Source of the DNA: Osedax fenrisi
Taxonomy: Eukaryota; Annelida; Polychaeta; Sabellida; Siboglinidae
DNA: 64,000 nt
Reading direction: 5' to 3'
Assembly: GCA_964019155.1 (NCBI GenBank)
Contig: OZ025243.1
Location: 86,519,945-86,583,944, forward strand
In this document: positions 32,894 to 43,374 of the stretch, piece by piece
Layout of the letters: each line of letters starts with the position of its first letter
How positions within the stretch are numbered: the stretch's first letter is position 1
Position numbers and translations under genes: made by a program
Notes under the pieces: model-generated
Told to the model about the DNA's origin: nothing
Databases searched by the model: none
The model's input: only the letters and a program-made list of their open reading frames with translations

Positions 32894-35800
32894 GAGTTTT
32901 ATTAACATTTATTAATTAATTATGAGTTATTTGTATTATTAACAATCAGTGTTATTATGCCCTCATTATATAACATATATAATTTTTAAAGTATATTTAA
33001 TTAACAAAATGCATATAAATATTTCCATTACGTATATATATATAGCATACTAAATTTTTAAATATAATTTATATGACTATTAATATTCAAAATATTATTA
33101 ACTGCATATTTACGATTACAAAAATTATAAAAGTGTAAACAAATTAAGTAAAGATTGTATATATATATATATATGTATATCATAAGTTCAATTATTTATT
33201 TATAATATTATATCACGAGTTCATATAAATAATTTATGTAATTTGTCCATGATAATTTAACAATAATATATAACATGAGTGAAAATATAAAAATAATAAC
33301 AATAATATATATTTAAATTATTTTATAATTTCATTAGTTTATATTTATCTTCTACTATTTGCAAAGATTTTTATAAAGAAATATATAACGCACGTGAAAT
33401 CGTATTTTGATTTTTTCCACAAAACATGATCAGCCCTACTCACATAGACTGTAATTTCGCAATATTGTGTTGTTTATAATGTAAATTTGTATAAAAATAT
33501 AAAATTTAAAATGTATAATTATTTTAAATTATTAATTATACGCATTAGTAATATATAACAAATATATAAGTGTGCATTAGTAATATATAACAAACCAAGA
33601 GGATAGTTTGGTGTTAAATGATATACATATCTATGAGGTAAGTAAAAGCTAACTTATATTGCTTCATGCAATTTGCATGTAATTTAAATGAACAATGAAA
33701 ACATTAGAAACTGAGTCATACCTATTTAAAATCTATTTCAGTAATGTTGATACTGCTTCTAGCAGTGACAGGGGTTTATATTAATTATGTTGTGATTTTA
33801 TATTGTTACTTCTAGTGTTAAAATATGGTCAAATTATACATTTAAACACAACAATGTATTCATAGATATAACACAAATTTTACCTGGATTTTATATTATA
33901 AAAATGCATTTAACGATTAATATAGTGAGTTTTTTAAACAATATAATATTAATTTGTATTTTATAGTATAACATTAATGAAGTAGAATATCATGTAATAG
34001 GCAATAATCTGATCCCATTTACAAGCCATTTTACGATATTTATACATTATAAATTAAATAAAATTTAAACAAATTAAATAATGTAATTATATTTATAATA
34101 ATGTGAACTCGATGACAGTCATATATTATTGTAATACATGTCAGAAATAATCATTCTTCTTACTGATATCAAATATTATAGATTAAAATGTTATTGTAAT
34201 TGTTTTTTATATATTTTATTACTACTTATAATACGTAAAACTTATCATGTTAATTTGATTGTGATAAATTGATATAAATAATTAAATATTTGTTAATAAA
34301 AAATTTGTCATTAAAATATGTGAATTCATTTCATGTAGATAATCAACAAATAATTAATAGTATATATAAATATCATCGATATAAAGTAAATGGATAAGCA
34401 ATTGAATGTATTGTATGGCACTATCCGCTACGGGCGCTGCAGTCGAAACCCATTATCTGGCCCACTACTTTTTATATATAATAATATTTATTTATACATA
34501 TATATATTGATAATTACTACCAATTTTAATGTACTATCTATACTAAAAATAAAATTATATATTTAAAATACATCATATCAACATTCCTCGTAATTTTGTG
34601 TATTTAAATTGAAGATATCATACTATTTTATTGATATTCATTATCTAAATCCATTGATATAGATAGAAGTCACTTTTATCTATTTCGACGAAAATCAACT
34701 GTTTTAATATTTGACATATATAATATGACTAATAACCAATCAAAATCACTGATACAATTTTGTTAATTTATCGATAAAAGTGTCATTCACGTATCTATCT
34801 TTTACATGCATTGCGTGCGTCAATTGCTTATCCACTTTCTTTATATCGATGATAAATATATATACATTTAATTTCATGTGAATTTAAATATAGATTTTCA
34901 TATATATTTTTTTAAATAATTAAATATACTATTTAAGAATAAATGGTTAATAATAAGTATAATTATATAAAATATAAAAATTATATTAAATAATGTTAAT
35001 TTTTTATTAAATCAATAGGGATAAAATTTAAAAATAAAAAGAATATAGTGAGTATATAAAATATTGTGATATAAATTAAATAGTACTGTTATTGATGTTA
35101 AAATTACAAATATTATAATATTATATTTAAAAAAATATAAAGTTTTTTATAAAGTATTAAATTAGTATCACATTTAAATAATGTATTAAATCAATATTCA
35201 ATTTAATATTATCATGATTGGAAATATACAGAAACGTATATTACTAAATACATCAATGTTATCAAATAGGAATTACATTAACATAACAAAGATGACAGAA
35301 AATAATAGCATAAGAGTATTTTAGCCAAGAAAGCTATTTGAATTTTATAATTTAGACTTTATATTTGCTTAATTAAAAACCAATAATCAACAAATATTGT
35401 TCATAATAAGTAAATAAATTCTATGACATGGCTGAATATGATTGAAAATGTATACTAATAATATGCGGTAAAAGTGAACAAAATACATTTGTTCTCTGAT
35501 GCAAAAGTCACTTATTACTCGTTCAATATTCTGTGTTTTGTATTGATAAAATATATTTTAGATTTTGTCAATGATCAATTAAAATAATACACAGGTAAAC
35601 ATAATTCATTCGTGCATCGAAATCACTCAACTGTGACAGTCGTTAGCTGAACATGTCCTGTCCTAGTATGACCAGTAACTAGCGACCAGTAAACAAACCA
35701 TTTTTGGCAGCACTTTATTAGAAGCTTTGGTAGTGGCACAATCACTGGGGCTGTTGGTCTCAGACTTGGAGGTAGTGGCTGAACAGGCTTTTGTGGTAGT

Positions 35801-38800
35801 CGACGAGGTCAGCGATGAAACTAAATTAGGGGGTGTGGCTTAGTGAGGGATGAAACTAAATTAGGGGGTGGGGCTTAGTGAGGGGGGGGGGGGTTAGTGA
35901 TGGTGCTAGTGTGGCCGGGGGTTAGTTATGGTGCTAGTATGGGGTTGGGCTTAGTGAGGGATGAAACTAAATTAGGGGGTGGGGCTTAGTGATGGTGCAA
36001 GTGTGGGGCGGGGGGGTTTGTGATGATAGTAGTTGTGGGAATTAGTGATGATGCTGGTAGTGGGGTTTATAAAGTAAGGGGTAAATATCAATTATTATTG
36101 TTTATAAAAATATTGTAATGGTGATTAATCTATGTTATGTGGTGGTCAGTGTTGTGTAGGGGCCAGTGTTGGCCGCAATTACATTAATAGATTTATAATT
36201 ATGAAATTGTGAATAATATTCTCAATCGCTATTTACTATAAATGAACATACAGAATTACGTAATTACGTAATATTGCGCATAAATCACATCGCGTTTATC
36301 TCTCATATATATATATATAATACGTATTAATACGTATATATACGACTAATAGAACGTGCCAAGAAAATAATATACATAAATATTAGTGTAAACCGCGCGA
36401 TTAAAGGAAGTAAATCATTTCCTATATTTACCTACAACGACGGAGCCTCGACAACGACGGAGCCCGAATTTAAATCAAACAAAACGACTGCTCGCTTATT
36501 TACACTGCGGTATTGACTCTACCCCGAGAGATCTCCGTCTATCTCCGTCTCTCTCTCGAACTCTCTCAAAACAAACAAAGATAAACGCAGCCACTGCGTC
36601 TCCGTCGCAACATTGTATATACATCGGTCGGTATCTATAGAGCTGTATCGCTACGCGGGTCTGGTTGACCGGTCGCCTAGGTCTGGATGACCGCTAGATG
36701 AGCGCGTACGTAGGCGTGTATATACCATCCACACGAGCGCGCATATATAGATAGGCATGTGTGTATGTCTATATATCTATGCATTCGTTCGTGTGACCGC
36801 GCATATATAGATGAATGTCTAGATAAGCATGCGTATGTGCGAGTGGGCATGGGTCTAACTGTCGTGCAGATTGTGGGCGGACGAGTGGGCGAAACTCTTC
36901 TCGTAGGTGATCGGCTGTTCATCGGAAACGCGGTTGTTCTCTGAGGTAGTGGTGACGTTAGAGGTAATGGTGGTGGTTATGAGTGTGGTGGTAGTGGTGG
37001 TGGTAGTGGTAAAGGTGAAGGTAGTGGTAGTGCATGTGGTAATGGTAGTGGTAGTGGTGGTTATGAGTGTGGTAGTGTTAGTGAATGTTGTAGGGCTAGT
37101 GGTAATGTTATAGGTAACGGAAAGGTATGTGGTAATGGTAGTGGTAGTAGTAGTGAATGTATTAGGGCTAGTGGTAATGATAGTTGTAATCGTAGTGGTA
37201 ATGCATGTGGTAAATGTAGTGGTGAAGGTAGTGGTAGTGATAACGGAGGGGCATATGGCGATGGTAGTGGTAACGGTCGAGTGTGTGCAAATGGTGTTGG
37301 AAGTGCATTGTGCGGTGATTGAATAGTAAGCCGTATGATAATAATAATGATGATCAATGTGGTATAATTATAATAATAGGACAGTTATATTAGGGGAGTT
37401 AAATAGGATAGTTAGGTATGATGTGCGATAATTTTAGTTGAATTTTAGTTAATTAACTAATTAATAATTAGCTTCAACTAGTATTAATACTAGTGTTACT
37501 AGTTGAAGATAATTATTATAATGATATCAGATTTGGCCTTTAACTTTAGGGTATTTGTAGAACCAAGAACTTATCGAGACGATACTAATTGAATATTATC
37601 ACAAGTTTAATAGTCAAATAAAATAATATGTTAATTCCAGTTTATATTGATAACATAAAATTAATATTATAGAATGAGTTTGAACCTGTTATAATAGTAT
37701 TAAGTATTATTAATATAGTAAATATAATAAATATAATATAAGAAATAATAATGAAAATGAATATGAGTTACAAAAAAACAAAACAAACAATATAATATAG
37801 TATAAAAGATTTAAAATTATAACCAACACAATCTATACAAGCCTATGAAATCTCTACAATCATTGAGTTATTCGTTAAAGGGTCATCTATATATATAAGC
37901 GTAAAAAAAATGATTATTTAATGCAAATTTAGTTATATTTTATATAAAATATAATCAAAGATGATTTAAATGAGTTGATAATACAATGGAATATGATATG
38001 GTAAATGAATATTTACAATAGTGTATATTTATACATTATAATTAATATATATAATTAATATTAATTGAATCAAGAATTATTATAATTAATGTAATGCGCT
38101 TTATTCATATATAAATAATAATTTATAATTAAATTACTGTATTCATTATAATTCATAATAATAATTTATCATTATATGCCTATATAATTATTCGATAACT
38201 TATTGTGAACAATTACTAAATTATATATATATATATAATAATCATATTATAACCATGCGAGAATATAAATGTCTGCGGTTCTGGCGTATTCGACTTTTCT
38301 TCTTTGGATAAAACTAAATTCTGAGGTAAATTCATAAAGTATTTACTCATTCTACGCTTCTTTTTAGTTTGTATCGGTATAAACGTATCATTAATGGAGT
38401 CACTACGTTGATATGGAGGAAGATCATAAGGCCGGTGGTATATCTTTTTACTCGTTGATTCGGACGCGCTCGATTGTATAAGATCTTGATGGTTTTCCAA
38501 TATAGATGTTACGTCTATCGGGGCTATTGAAGATTCTGAATGTTCAATACTATTTGGGGAGGTCTCTTCGCTTGTATGTTCGATATATTCTCTCTTAATT
38601 TCGCGATGCGATGGTAAGTTCATATTGTTATTGTCCATGTCGATATTATCGGGTGGTCTGTGTATTCTAGATTCATGGAAATCTATTTGATTTTCGAATT
38701 TTTCTTTGGATAATATTTTCTCGTTAAAATTATTCTTTTCTATCAAATCGAATCTTAATTGTAATATTTCGGTACGCATCGCTGCATTATCAGCTAATAT

Positions 38801-38956
38801 TGCTGAAATTCCTTTATTAAATGACATTTCTGTAACTAAACCTCTATGTAAAATATCTCTTAAAAGCGATATAACTATTGGATCTGCCAAAGCTGCAGTT
38901 AATCCCGTTATAAAAGCAATATTTCCATTACGTGTTACGGTATTATTTAAACTCAT
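27191..38956 (-). CDS. TALE-class homeodomain protein, three exons
   Basis: Joined exons 38956-38254, 35820-35699 and 27523-27191 are in phase and give about 385 residues. The homeodomain is split by an 8.2-kb intron at the start of helix 1. KVLPKM (exon 2) is followed by AVDIMMSWLSLHADNPYPRD and, further on, YSQINYWFTNARRRILPKW. NPYP is the three-residue loop extension that defines TALE proteins, and LPK...WL...NPYP resembles TGIF/Meis-type domains. Position 50 is Thr (WFTNARRR), where animal TALE proteins mostly have Ile or Gly. Exon 1 gives a helical, partly coiled-coil-like N-terminus, exon 2 is Ser/Thr-rich, and the tail has an alanine/serine run. A nuclear DNA-binding role is inferred. 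Joining exon 1 to the rest rests on phase alone. Confidence 0.7.
27560..27662. repeat. ~100-bp direct repeat (unit 1) at the 3' side of TALE intron 2
   Basis: ATTCAACAAAATCTAATTTA through GGTGACATGCGTGATAATAT is repeated almost exactly at 28620-28728. Confidence 0.9.
27775..28190. mobile_element. CAATTGCTTATCCACTTTCT element (left copy)
   Basis: Related in reverse orientation to 34371-34862. Shared blocks include GACTGCAGCGCCTCTATCGC, ATAGATAGAAGTGACTTCTA, and both termini (one diverged: AAGAAAGTATACCTG; one intact at 28146). Confidence 0.7.
28240..28282. repeat. (AT)n microsatellite
   Basis: TA run with a GTATAT interruption. Confidence 0.85.
28620..28728. repeat. ~100-bp direct repeat (unit 2)
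   Basis: Second copy of 27560-27662, about 1,060 bp upstream in gene sense, with few differences. Confidence 0.9.
28740..30400 (-). repeat. Left arm of a diverged inverted repeat in TALE intron 2
   Basis: Blocks at 28760-28990 (ACGTAATGGAGATATTTATA, AATTAATTAATAAATGT) and 29600-29700 (GATAATTGATTTGTGTCGAA, ATCATATACAAAAATGTAAT) recur reverse-complemented at 32840-33050 and 32735-32830. No gene seen; otherwise AT-rich. Confidence 0.7.
30405..30436. repeat. (AT)n microsatellite
   Basis: TA run. Confidence 0.9.
30588..30692. repeat. (AT)n flanked by two copies of GTACATGGATATATATAGGT
   Basis: GTACATGGATATATATAGGT then ATTTATGGATATATAT occurs on both sides of a TA run (30580 and 30652), a direct duplication around the microsatellite. 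Confidence 0.85.
30690..30995 (-). mobile_element. tRNA-derived SINE, minus orientation (best preserved)
   Basis: Read in reverse it has TGTGTGGCTCAGTGGCTAAG (A box) and GGGTTCGACCC (perfect B box), then the common body and a (AACAAT)n tail. It is probably the closest of the copies to the active form. Confidence 0.9.
31000..31740 (-). other. TALE intron 2, AT-rich, no gene seen
   Basis: No recognisable structure beyond short TA runs. Confidence 0.6.
31742..32235 (+). repeat. Dispersed repeat R (copy 2)
   Basis: CACTTCTGGCAGTAGTATCA, CCACTGAAATAGATTTAGG, GTATAGCATTTAAAACCTA and TATATCTTTCCGTAGAAA match 24357-24760. It extends further in the middle. Confidence 0.7.
32700..33110 (-). repeat. 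Right arm of the diverged inverted repeat
   Basis: Reverse complement of blocks at 28760-28990 and 29600-29700, including a (AT)n run at 32861-32890. Confidence 0.7.
33111..34370 (-). other. TALE intron 2, AT-rich, with a fragment of repeat R
   Basis: An inverted fragment of repeat R lies at 33715-33790 (ATCTATTTCAGTAATGTTGA, CTGCTTCTAGCAGTGACA). No coding signal. Confidence 0.6.
34371..34862. mobile_element. CAATTGCTTATCCACTTTCT element (right copy), intact TIRs
   Basis: Left end TATCATCGATATAAAGTAAA then TGGATAAGCAATTG; right end CAATTGCTTATCCACTTTCT then TTATATCGATGATA. These ~33-bp terminal inverted repeats are nearly perfect. Length ~492 bp, non-coding. Confidence 0.8.
34863..35690 (-). 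other. TALE intron 2, 5' part, AT-rich
   Basis: No gene or repeat recognised. Confidence 0.6.
35699..35820 (-). CDS. TALE gene exon 2: Ser/Thr-rich linker and homeodomain start
   Basis: Minus-strand frame SSLTSSTTKACSATTSKSET, then SPSDCATTKASNKVLPKM, between acceptor CCTAATTTAG and donor ATG|GTTTGT. It enters with two bases and leaves in phase 0, matching exon 1 and exon 3. LPKM aligns with LPKE of TGIF-type homeodomains. Confidence 0.7.
35821..36070 (-). repeat. Acceptor-derived tandem repeat at the 3' end of TALE intron 1
   Basis: GATGAAACTAAATTAGGGGG followed by TGGGGCTTAGTGAGG occurs three times (35814, 35850, 35960). On the gene strand each unit is a pyrimidine tract, TTTAG and TTTCATC, that is, the working acceptor plus the first exon bases. 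Related GTGATGGTGCTAGTGTGGG units fill the rest. Confidence 0.85.
36360..36945. promoter_or_regulatory. GC-richer, CpG-containing island in TALE intron 1
   Basis: CpG-bearing sequence (ACGACGGAGCCTCGACAACG, CCCGAGAGATCTCCGTCTAT, ACTGCGTCTCCGTCGCAACA) in otherwise AT-rich DNA, without a convincing reading frame. Could be an internal promoter or untranslated first exon; on the minus strand GTCGTTGTAG|GTAAAT would be a good donor. Function is inferred from composition only. Confidence 0.4.
36946..37320. repeat. GGTAGTGGTGGTGGTAAT-type degenerate trinucleotide repeat
   Basis: Irregular GGTGGT, AGTGGT and AATGGT units with one larger internal repeat (TGTGGTAATGGTAGTGGTAG ... GTGAATGT, near 37020 and 37130). 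The valine-rich and the leucine/proline-rich frames are artefacts. Confidence 0.85.
37330..38250 (-). other. TALE intron 1, AT-rich, no gene seen
   Basis: A small palindrome CTTCAACTAG...CTAGTTGAAG lies at about 37472-37508. Otherwise nothing recognised. Confidence 0.6.
38254..38956 (-). CDS. TALE gene exon 1 (N-terminal 234 residues), or a separate unknown gene
   Basis: Longest non-repeat, non-transposon open frame in the window. Starts MSLNNTVTRNGNIAFITGLT with an ATG at 38956. Contains a helical stretch (SAILADNAAMRTEILQLRFD), an acidic/serine middle (EYIEHTSEETSPNSIEHSES) and a basic KKKRRMSKY patch that could be a nuclear localisation signal. A donor G|GTTATA after QTFIFSH leaves one base, matching exon 2. 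The frame otherwise ends in microsatellite-derived residues, which supports splicing here. No family recognised. Confidence 0.6.
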
Positions 38957-39515
38957 AATGTTGGATAACTTTGATATAATAATTATATAATTTAGAATTA
39001 AATGTATTCTAATAAATTATGTAATTATAACTATTATATGTGTAATAGTTACTAATAGTATAATGCAATTTGTTTAAATTAATATAATTCAAATCAATAT
39101 TCAATTTAATAGACAATTGATAGGGTTTTAAATATTAAATCGAATTAATATTAATAACGATTTAAATCATTGATTTCATAATATAAAATACCTACATTAA
39201 AAAAGTTAAAATAACAAGACAATTAAAACAATTTAAAGTTTTATAAAAATATTTCTATAGTGTTTACGACGGATGTGACTTTTTAACTGTAACAAGGAAA
39301 CTAGAAAATCCCATTGAAATGAACAGATGTAAAGTGTAAATGCTTCCCTTGAAAACATTAAGGATAATAAACGTCTTTGATTAATTTTGGTATTTATAAT
39401 AAATGATATTAATTACGTAACATTATAATAGTATATTAGGTAATAGTTGATTTGGTGACTAGGTAGTGTAAACGGTAAAACTATATATTACTCAGCCATT
39501 ACAATTAAATAAGTC
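38957..39515. other. AT-rich upstream region of the TALE gene
   Basis: No clear promoter element can be singled out. Plain AT-rich sequence. Confidence 0.5.
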
Positions 39516-39555
39516 GTGTGTAATGAAACATGTATAGTCCTACATATGCCAGTTG

Positions 39556-39558
39556 TTA

Positions 39559-39624
<66 letters not shown>

Positions 39625-39835
39625 ATGTGTGTGTATGTTTTCGTTTGTGTATGTGTGTGTGTATCATCCATGTAAATAAAAGTTTTATTTATATCGATGG
39701 TATGTGTGTGTGTGCAACATATATACCTAATATATATATATATAGGTATATATGTTTGTGTGTGTATGAGTGCGTGTGTGTATATGTGTGCATGCGCGTG
39801 CGCACGGCGTGCGTGTGTGTATGTGCAACATATAT
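39556..39835. repeat. (AT)n followed by (TG)n-rich complex microsatellite
   Basis: TA run at about 39559-39612, then GT-rich repeats with two copies of a TGTGTGCAACATATATAC segment (39710 and 39820). Cys/Val and His/Thr frames are artefacts. Confidence 0.9.
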
Positions 39836-39836
39836 A

Positions 39837-39852
39837 CAAGGACATGTCCTTG
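39837..39852. repeat. 16-bp CA...TG palindrome between ATATATA repeats
   Basis: CAAGGACATGTCCTTG is a perfect palindrome with ATATATA on both sides. The flank is low-complexity, so the direct repeat could be chance. An AAGGACATGTCCTT core also occurs at 8202. Confidence 0.35.
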
Positions 39853-40042
39853 ATATATACCTAAGAATATATATATATATATTACTATCAAAGATTTTGC
39901 GAAGCATCCTTTGGACAATATGTGTGTGTATCATTATGATACTATCATACATACATACATCATACATACATACATTGCAATGATACATGTATCAAAATAA
40001 TAATAAATAGTACGTATATATGTAATATATTATGTATATAAT

Positions 40043-40072
40043 CATGGCCTCCTTTAGCTAAAGGAGGCCATG
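40043..40072. mobile_element. Micro-foldback element, 30 bp, CATGGCCTCC family, 7-bp direct repeats
   Basis: CATGGCCTCCTTTAG followed by CTAAAGGAGGCCATG is a perfect 30-bp palindrome. ATATAAT lies immediately outside both ends (40036-40042 and 40073-40079). GC-rich against AT-rich surroundings. Confidence 0.6.
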
Positions 40073-40154
40073 ATATAATACCAAATCCCATCAACTATGT
40101 TCGTGTGTATGTCATATAACTAAGAGCGTTAAACGCCGTTCATTTCCGTATATT

Positions 40155-40156
40155 AA

Positions 40157-40227
<71 letters not shown>

Positions 40228-40348
40228 TATATGTACACTTATATATATCATTTTGCATATTAACAAGTTTTACTTTTTTATTCGTTCTATATATATTATA
40301 TTTTCTATATATTTTTTATATATATGTATAATATAATATATATATATA

Positions 40349-40385
<37 letters not shown>
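40155..40385. repeat. Long (AT)n microsatellites
   Basis: Two long TA runs (about 40157-40212 and 40344-40382) separated by AT-rich sequence. Confidence 0.9.
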
Positions 40386-40386
<1 letters not shown>

Positions 40387-40423
40387 CAACCAACCAACCA
40401 ACCCCACACCAAAATCACTTATC

Positions 40424-40585
40424 ATGGATCAACTCAACGCTATGAAACTTGACCTTGACATTCTCATGACAAATTCTCGAGCTTTGACTACACCTCACTC
40501 AACAAATAATGACCAATCTCACGACGTAAATATTTCAAACTCTCCCACAACGACGACCTATAGGTCTATATATAGGTCTATATAG
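40424..40585 (+). CDS. Short open frame of unknown nature (possible transposon ORF1 start)
   Basis: ATG-initiated frame MDQLNAMKLDLDILMTNSRA, then Thr/Ser/Asn-rich, ending in a TATAGGTCTA repeat. It follows (CCAA)n and a CACAC leader, and composition is less AT-rich than around. It resembles the start of a retroelement gag/ORF1 more than a host gene, but no family was recognised. Confidence 0.25.
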   Translation: MDQLNAMKLDLDILMTNSRALTTPHSTNNDQSHDVNISNSPTTTTYRSIYRSI

Positions 40586-40884
40586 CTATATACATATAGG
40601 TCTGCATATATACACAACGCCTTACAGATAGGGGCGTCAGAACGATTTCAGAATAGAGGGGGAGCATGATTTTGTTCTAGATATTTTTTTTGCACCATCG
40701 ATTACTATTGAAATACATTATAAATCCTCTCTATTGGAATACTCTCGGTGAGATTTTTATATGCATATAGTTAATGTAAATGCAATATTTAAATTTTTTT
40801 TACAATATAAGTAAGTAAATTAAAAATTCTATAATATGTATTAAATTATAATCTGACATATGTATATACATTAAAAACAAGTTA

Positions 40885-41852
40885 GAGGAAACTCTCTGAT
40901 TTCCGACCCCCTTCATAATACCGACCCCCTATCGTATCTCAATAACCATAAGTGATATCAAAAAATTATATATACATGAACTGTTAGCAATGTAATGATA
41001 AATATGAATGAGTATATTGTTTTACAAAATATTTAATCCTACAATTTTTATTTGATAAAATGTAATATTCTGTTTTTACTTTTTTAATATTTGATTAATA
41101 ACTTTTTTTAAATCATTTTAAATACTTTATTAATTAAAAGAAAACTTAATACTAAGCAGAATATTGTAGATCAATAAAATGTTTATGACTATTATAAAAA
41201 TAATTCAATTTGAATAACTATTAACCAAAATATCTTAATTATAGCAACCTATATGATTTTCCTAATACCGACCCCCTAAATTACCCTAATACCTACCCCA
41301 TGTGATTTATAATATCCAATCAAAATAGATCAGTATTTTACTTTAAAATATGTCATAGTTTTTAGTGTATCATTTATATAGATTAAGGATACGTGATTCC
41401 ATTATATTATATACATACTGATTAATAACTAAATATTAAATAATAATACTCACTATTTTAATATAATTACAATAAAGTTTAAATTTAAATTTAATATTAC
41501 TATTAAAACATAAATTCAATAAAAATAATAATTTCGTGCATGTTATAATTAATTATATTTATGGATATCTACTATGTTGATTGTATATTATAATACTAAA
41601 ATTATTTATACCACGATTATTTTAGGGGGTCGGTAATAGGAGAAGGGGTTCGGTATTAGGAACATGTATCCGATTACCGACCCCCTTGTTTATTCTTGTA
41701 AATATAATTATATCAACTATTTAAAATAGCCACATTATTGCCATAATATTACCCTATTTACAAAATTTCAAATAAATATATTTAATATTGAATAAGTTAT
41801 TACAAATAATCATGTAGTGGTCGGTGATTGGAGACTTTCCCCTACATAGGTT
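40885..41852. mobile_element. Non-autonomous TIR element, ~950 bp (copy 2, inverted relative to copy 1)
   Basis: Shares with 3868-4822, in reverse, the ends and the block GGGGGTCGGTAATAGGAGAA, GGTTCGGTATTAGGAACA, ATCCGATTACCGACCCCC, plus long internal segments (AAAATAATCGTGGTATAA reversed). Divergence is moderate. Confidence 0.7.
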
Positions 41853-43068
41853 TACTTAATAAATGTTATCATATCAATGTTATATATATACTAAATTTAT
41901 TGATGATACAATATATTATATTATAAAATTAGTTATTAAATATATAATAGATTAGTATACTATTAATTATATTATAATCATCATTGATGAGTCATAATTT
42001 ATATTTTCTATGTAAATCTAATGAAATTTCATATGTCGAAGCGTAAATAATATAGTTTACATTTCATATAAAGTGTTTAACAATTCATCACAATATTATG
42101 ACTTTGTTAATCTATTATTTAAACACTGTACACTGTACATGTACACTGTATACAGTGATATATAGTAATATATTAATACTTATTTTAACATAAACAATCA
42201 TTAAAAATATTTTTAATACATCATATTTCTATTCTATTATTTTGATTACTACTTTTAAATAAATACATATACTATATATATAACCTAAAGGTGATATAAT
42301 GTATTTTCAATTATAAATTAATTCTTAAAATCATGGGAAAAGTAAAAACCTCTTTATAAGAAAACCTCTCTATAAGAAATTAATTATTGAAAAAAAACAA
42401 TTTATTATATAGATGTTTCACTGTATATATATATATTTATATATATATAAATTTAATTTAATTAAGGAACAGATATTAATTGTAAAAAGAATGTTTTTAA
42501 TATTTATTGTAAAAGTATTCAAATTCGTTAAAGATGACATGGTTGTATTTAAAGGGGGGCCTGAGATCGGCTAGGCCCCTAAAACTTGTTTCGAATTAAG
42601 TTTTTTTCATATAGTATTTACTAGATATTCAATTATATTTATATTTTTATTTTATAATTTTATTTATATTATATTTATTTATTAGAATGTATGTATTTTA
42701 GTCTTAGACATTATAGTGAGGATCCAATTCAGTATTTATGGTTTAATAAAATATTTTCTAAAATTATGGTAAATATTAAAAATGTGTAATTAACTAACTA
42801 TAGTTTACCTATCATGAGCAAACAACAGACAACTAGGTTTTATTTGGTTTTCTAACAAAAATAGGAGCAGACAAATTAATAGATCACAGAATAGCAGTAA
42901 GAGAATCAAATATCAAACCAACCCCAATCCCAAACAATAGCACTACAAAATATGAAAAAAATAAATTGTAATCGTCCATCTGATCTCGGAAATGTTTGTC
43001 CTAAACGTACAAGTGAACTTACCATGGTAGAGCATCGTTTGGAAATAAAATTAAAATACTTACCGATA

Positions 43069-43105
<37 letters not shown>

Positions 43106-43239
43106 AAATAAAGCAAATTTATATCCATTTTTAGATTATAGTACTTTCACAGTAGGTGAAAACAACCTAAGTGGTTACTACAATTGCAATTCCGCATTAA
43201 AAAAATAGTTTGATAAATGGTCCCAATCATGTGATTCAT
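41853..43239. other. AT-rich stretch, no gene seen
   Basis: Contains a TGTACACTGTATACAGTG patch near 42125, TATAAGAAAACCTCTC-type repeats near 42350-42390 and a (AT)n run at 43073-43101. A short frame near 42950-43060 shows no recognisable protein. Confidence 0.55.
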
Positions 43240-43374
43240 TATATGAATCGCGTACAAAAAGATCCAACTGTTGATTGACTACCAGTGCACTCTCTTAAAA
43301 AGTATTCTTTCCAACTCCTCAATTTTAGATCAGTACGAAATAAAGTTGATTTGATTACACAATTAATTATTGAT

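Noticed and set aside
36677..37357. Val-rich plus-strand and Pro/Leu-rich minus-strand frames
   Set aside because: They track a degenerate GGTGGT/AGTGGT repeat and show no domain or splice context.
39516..39988. 155-residue frame rich in Tyr, Ile, Cys and Val
   Set aside because: It is produced by (AT)n and (GT)n microsatellites.
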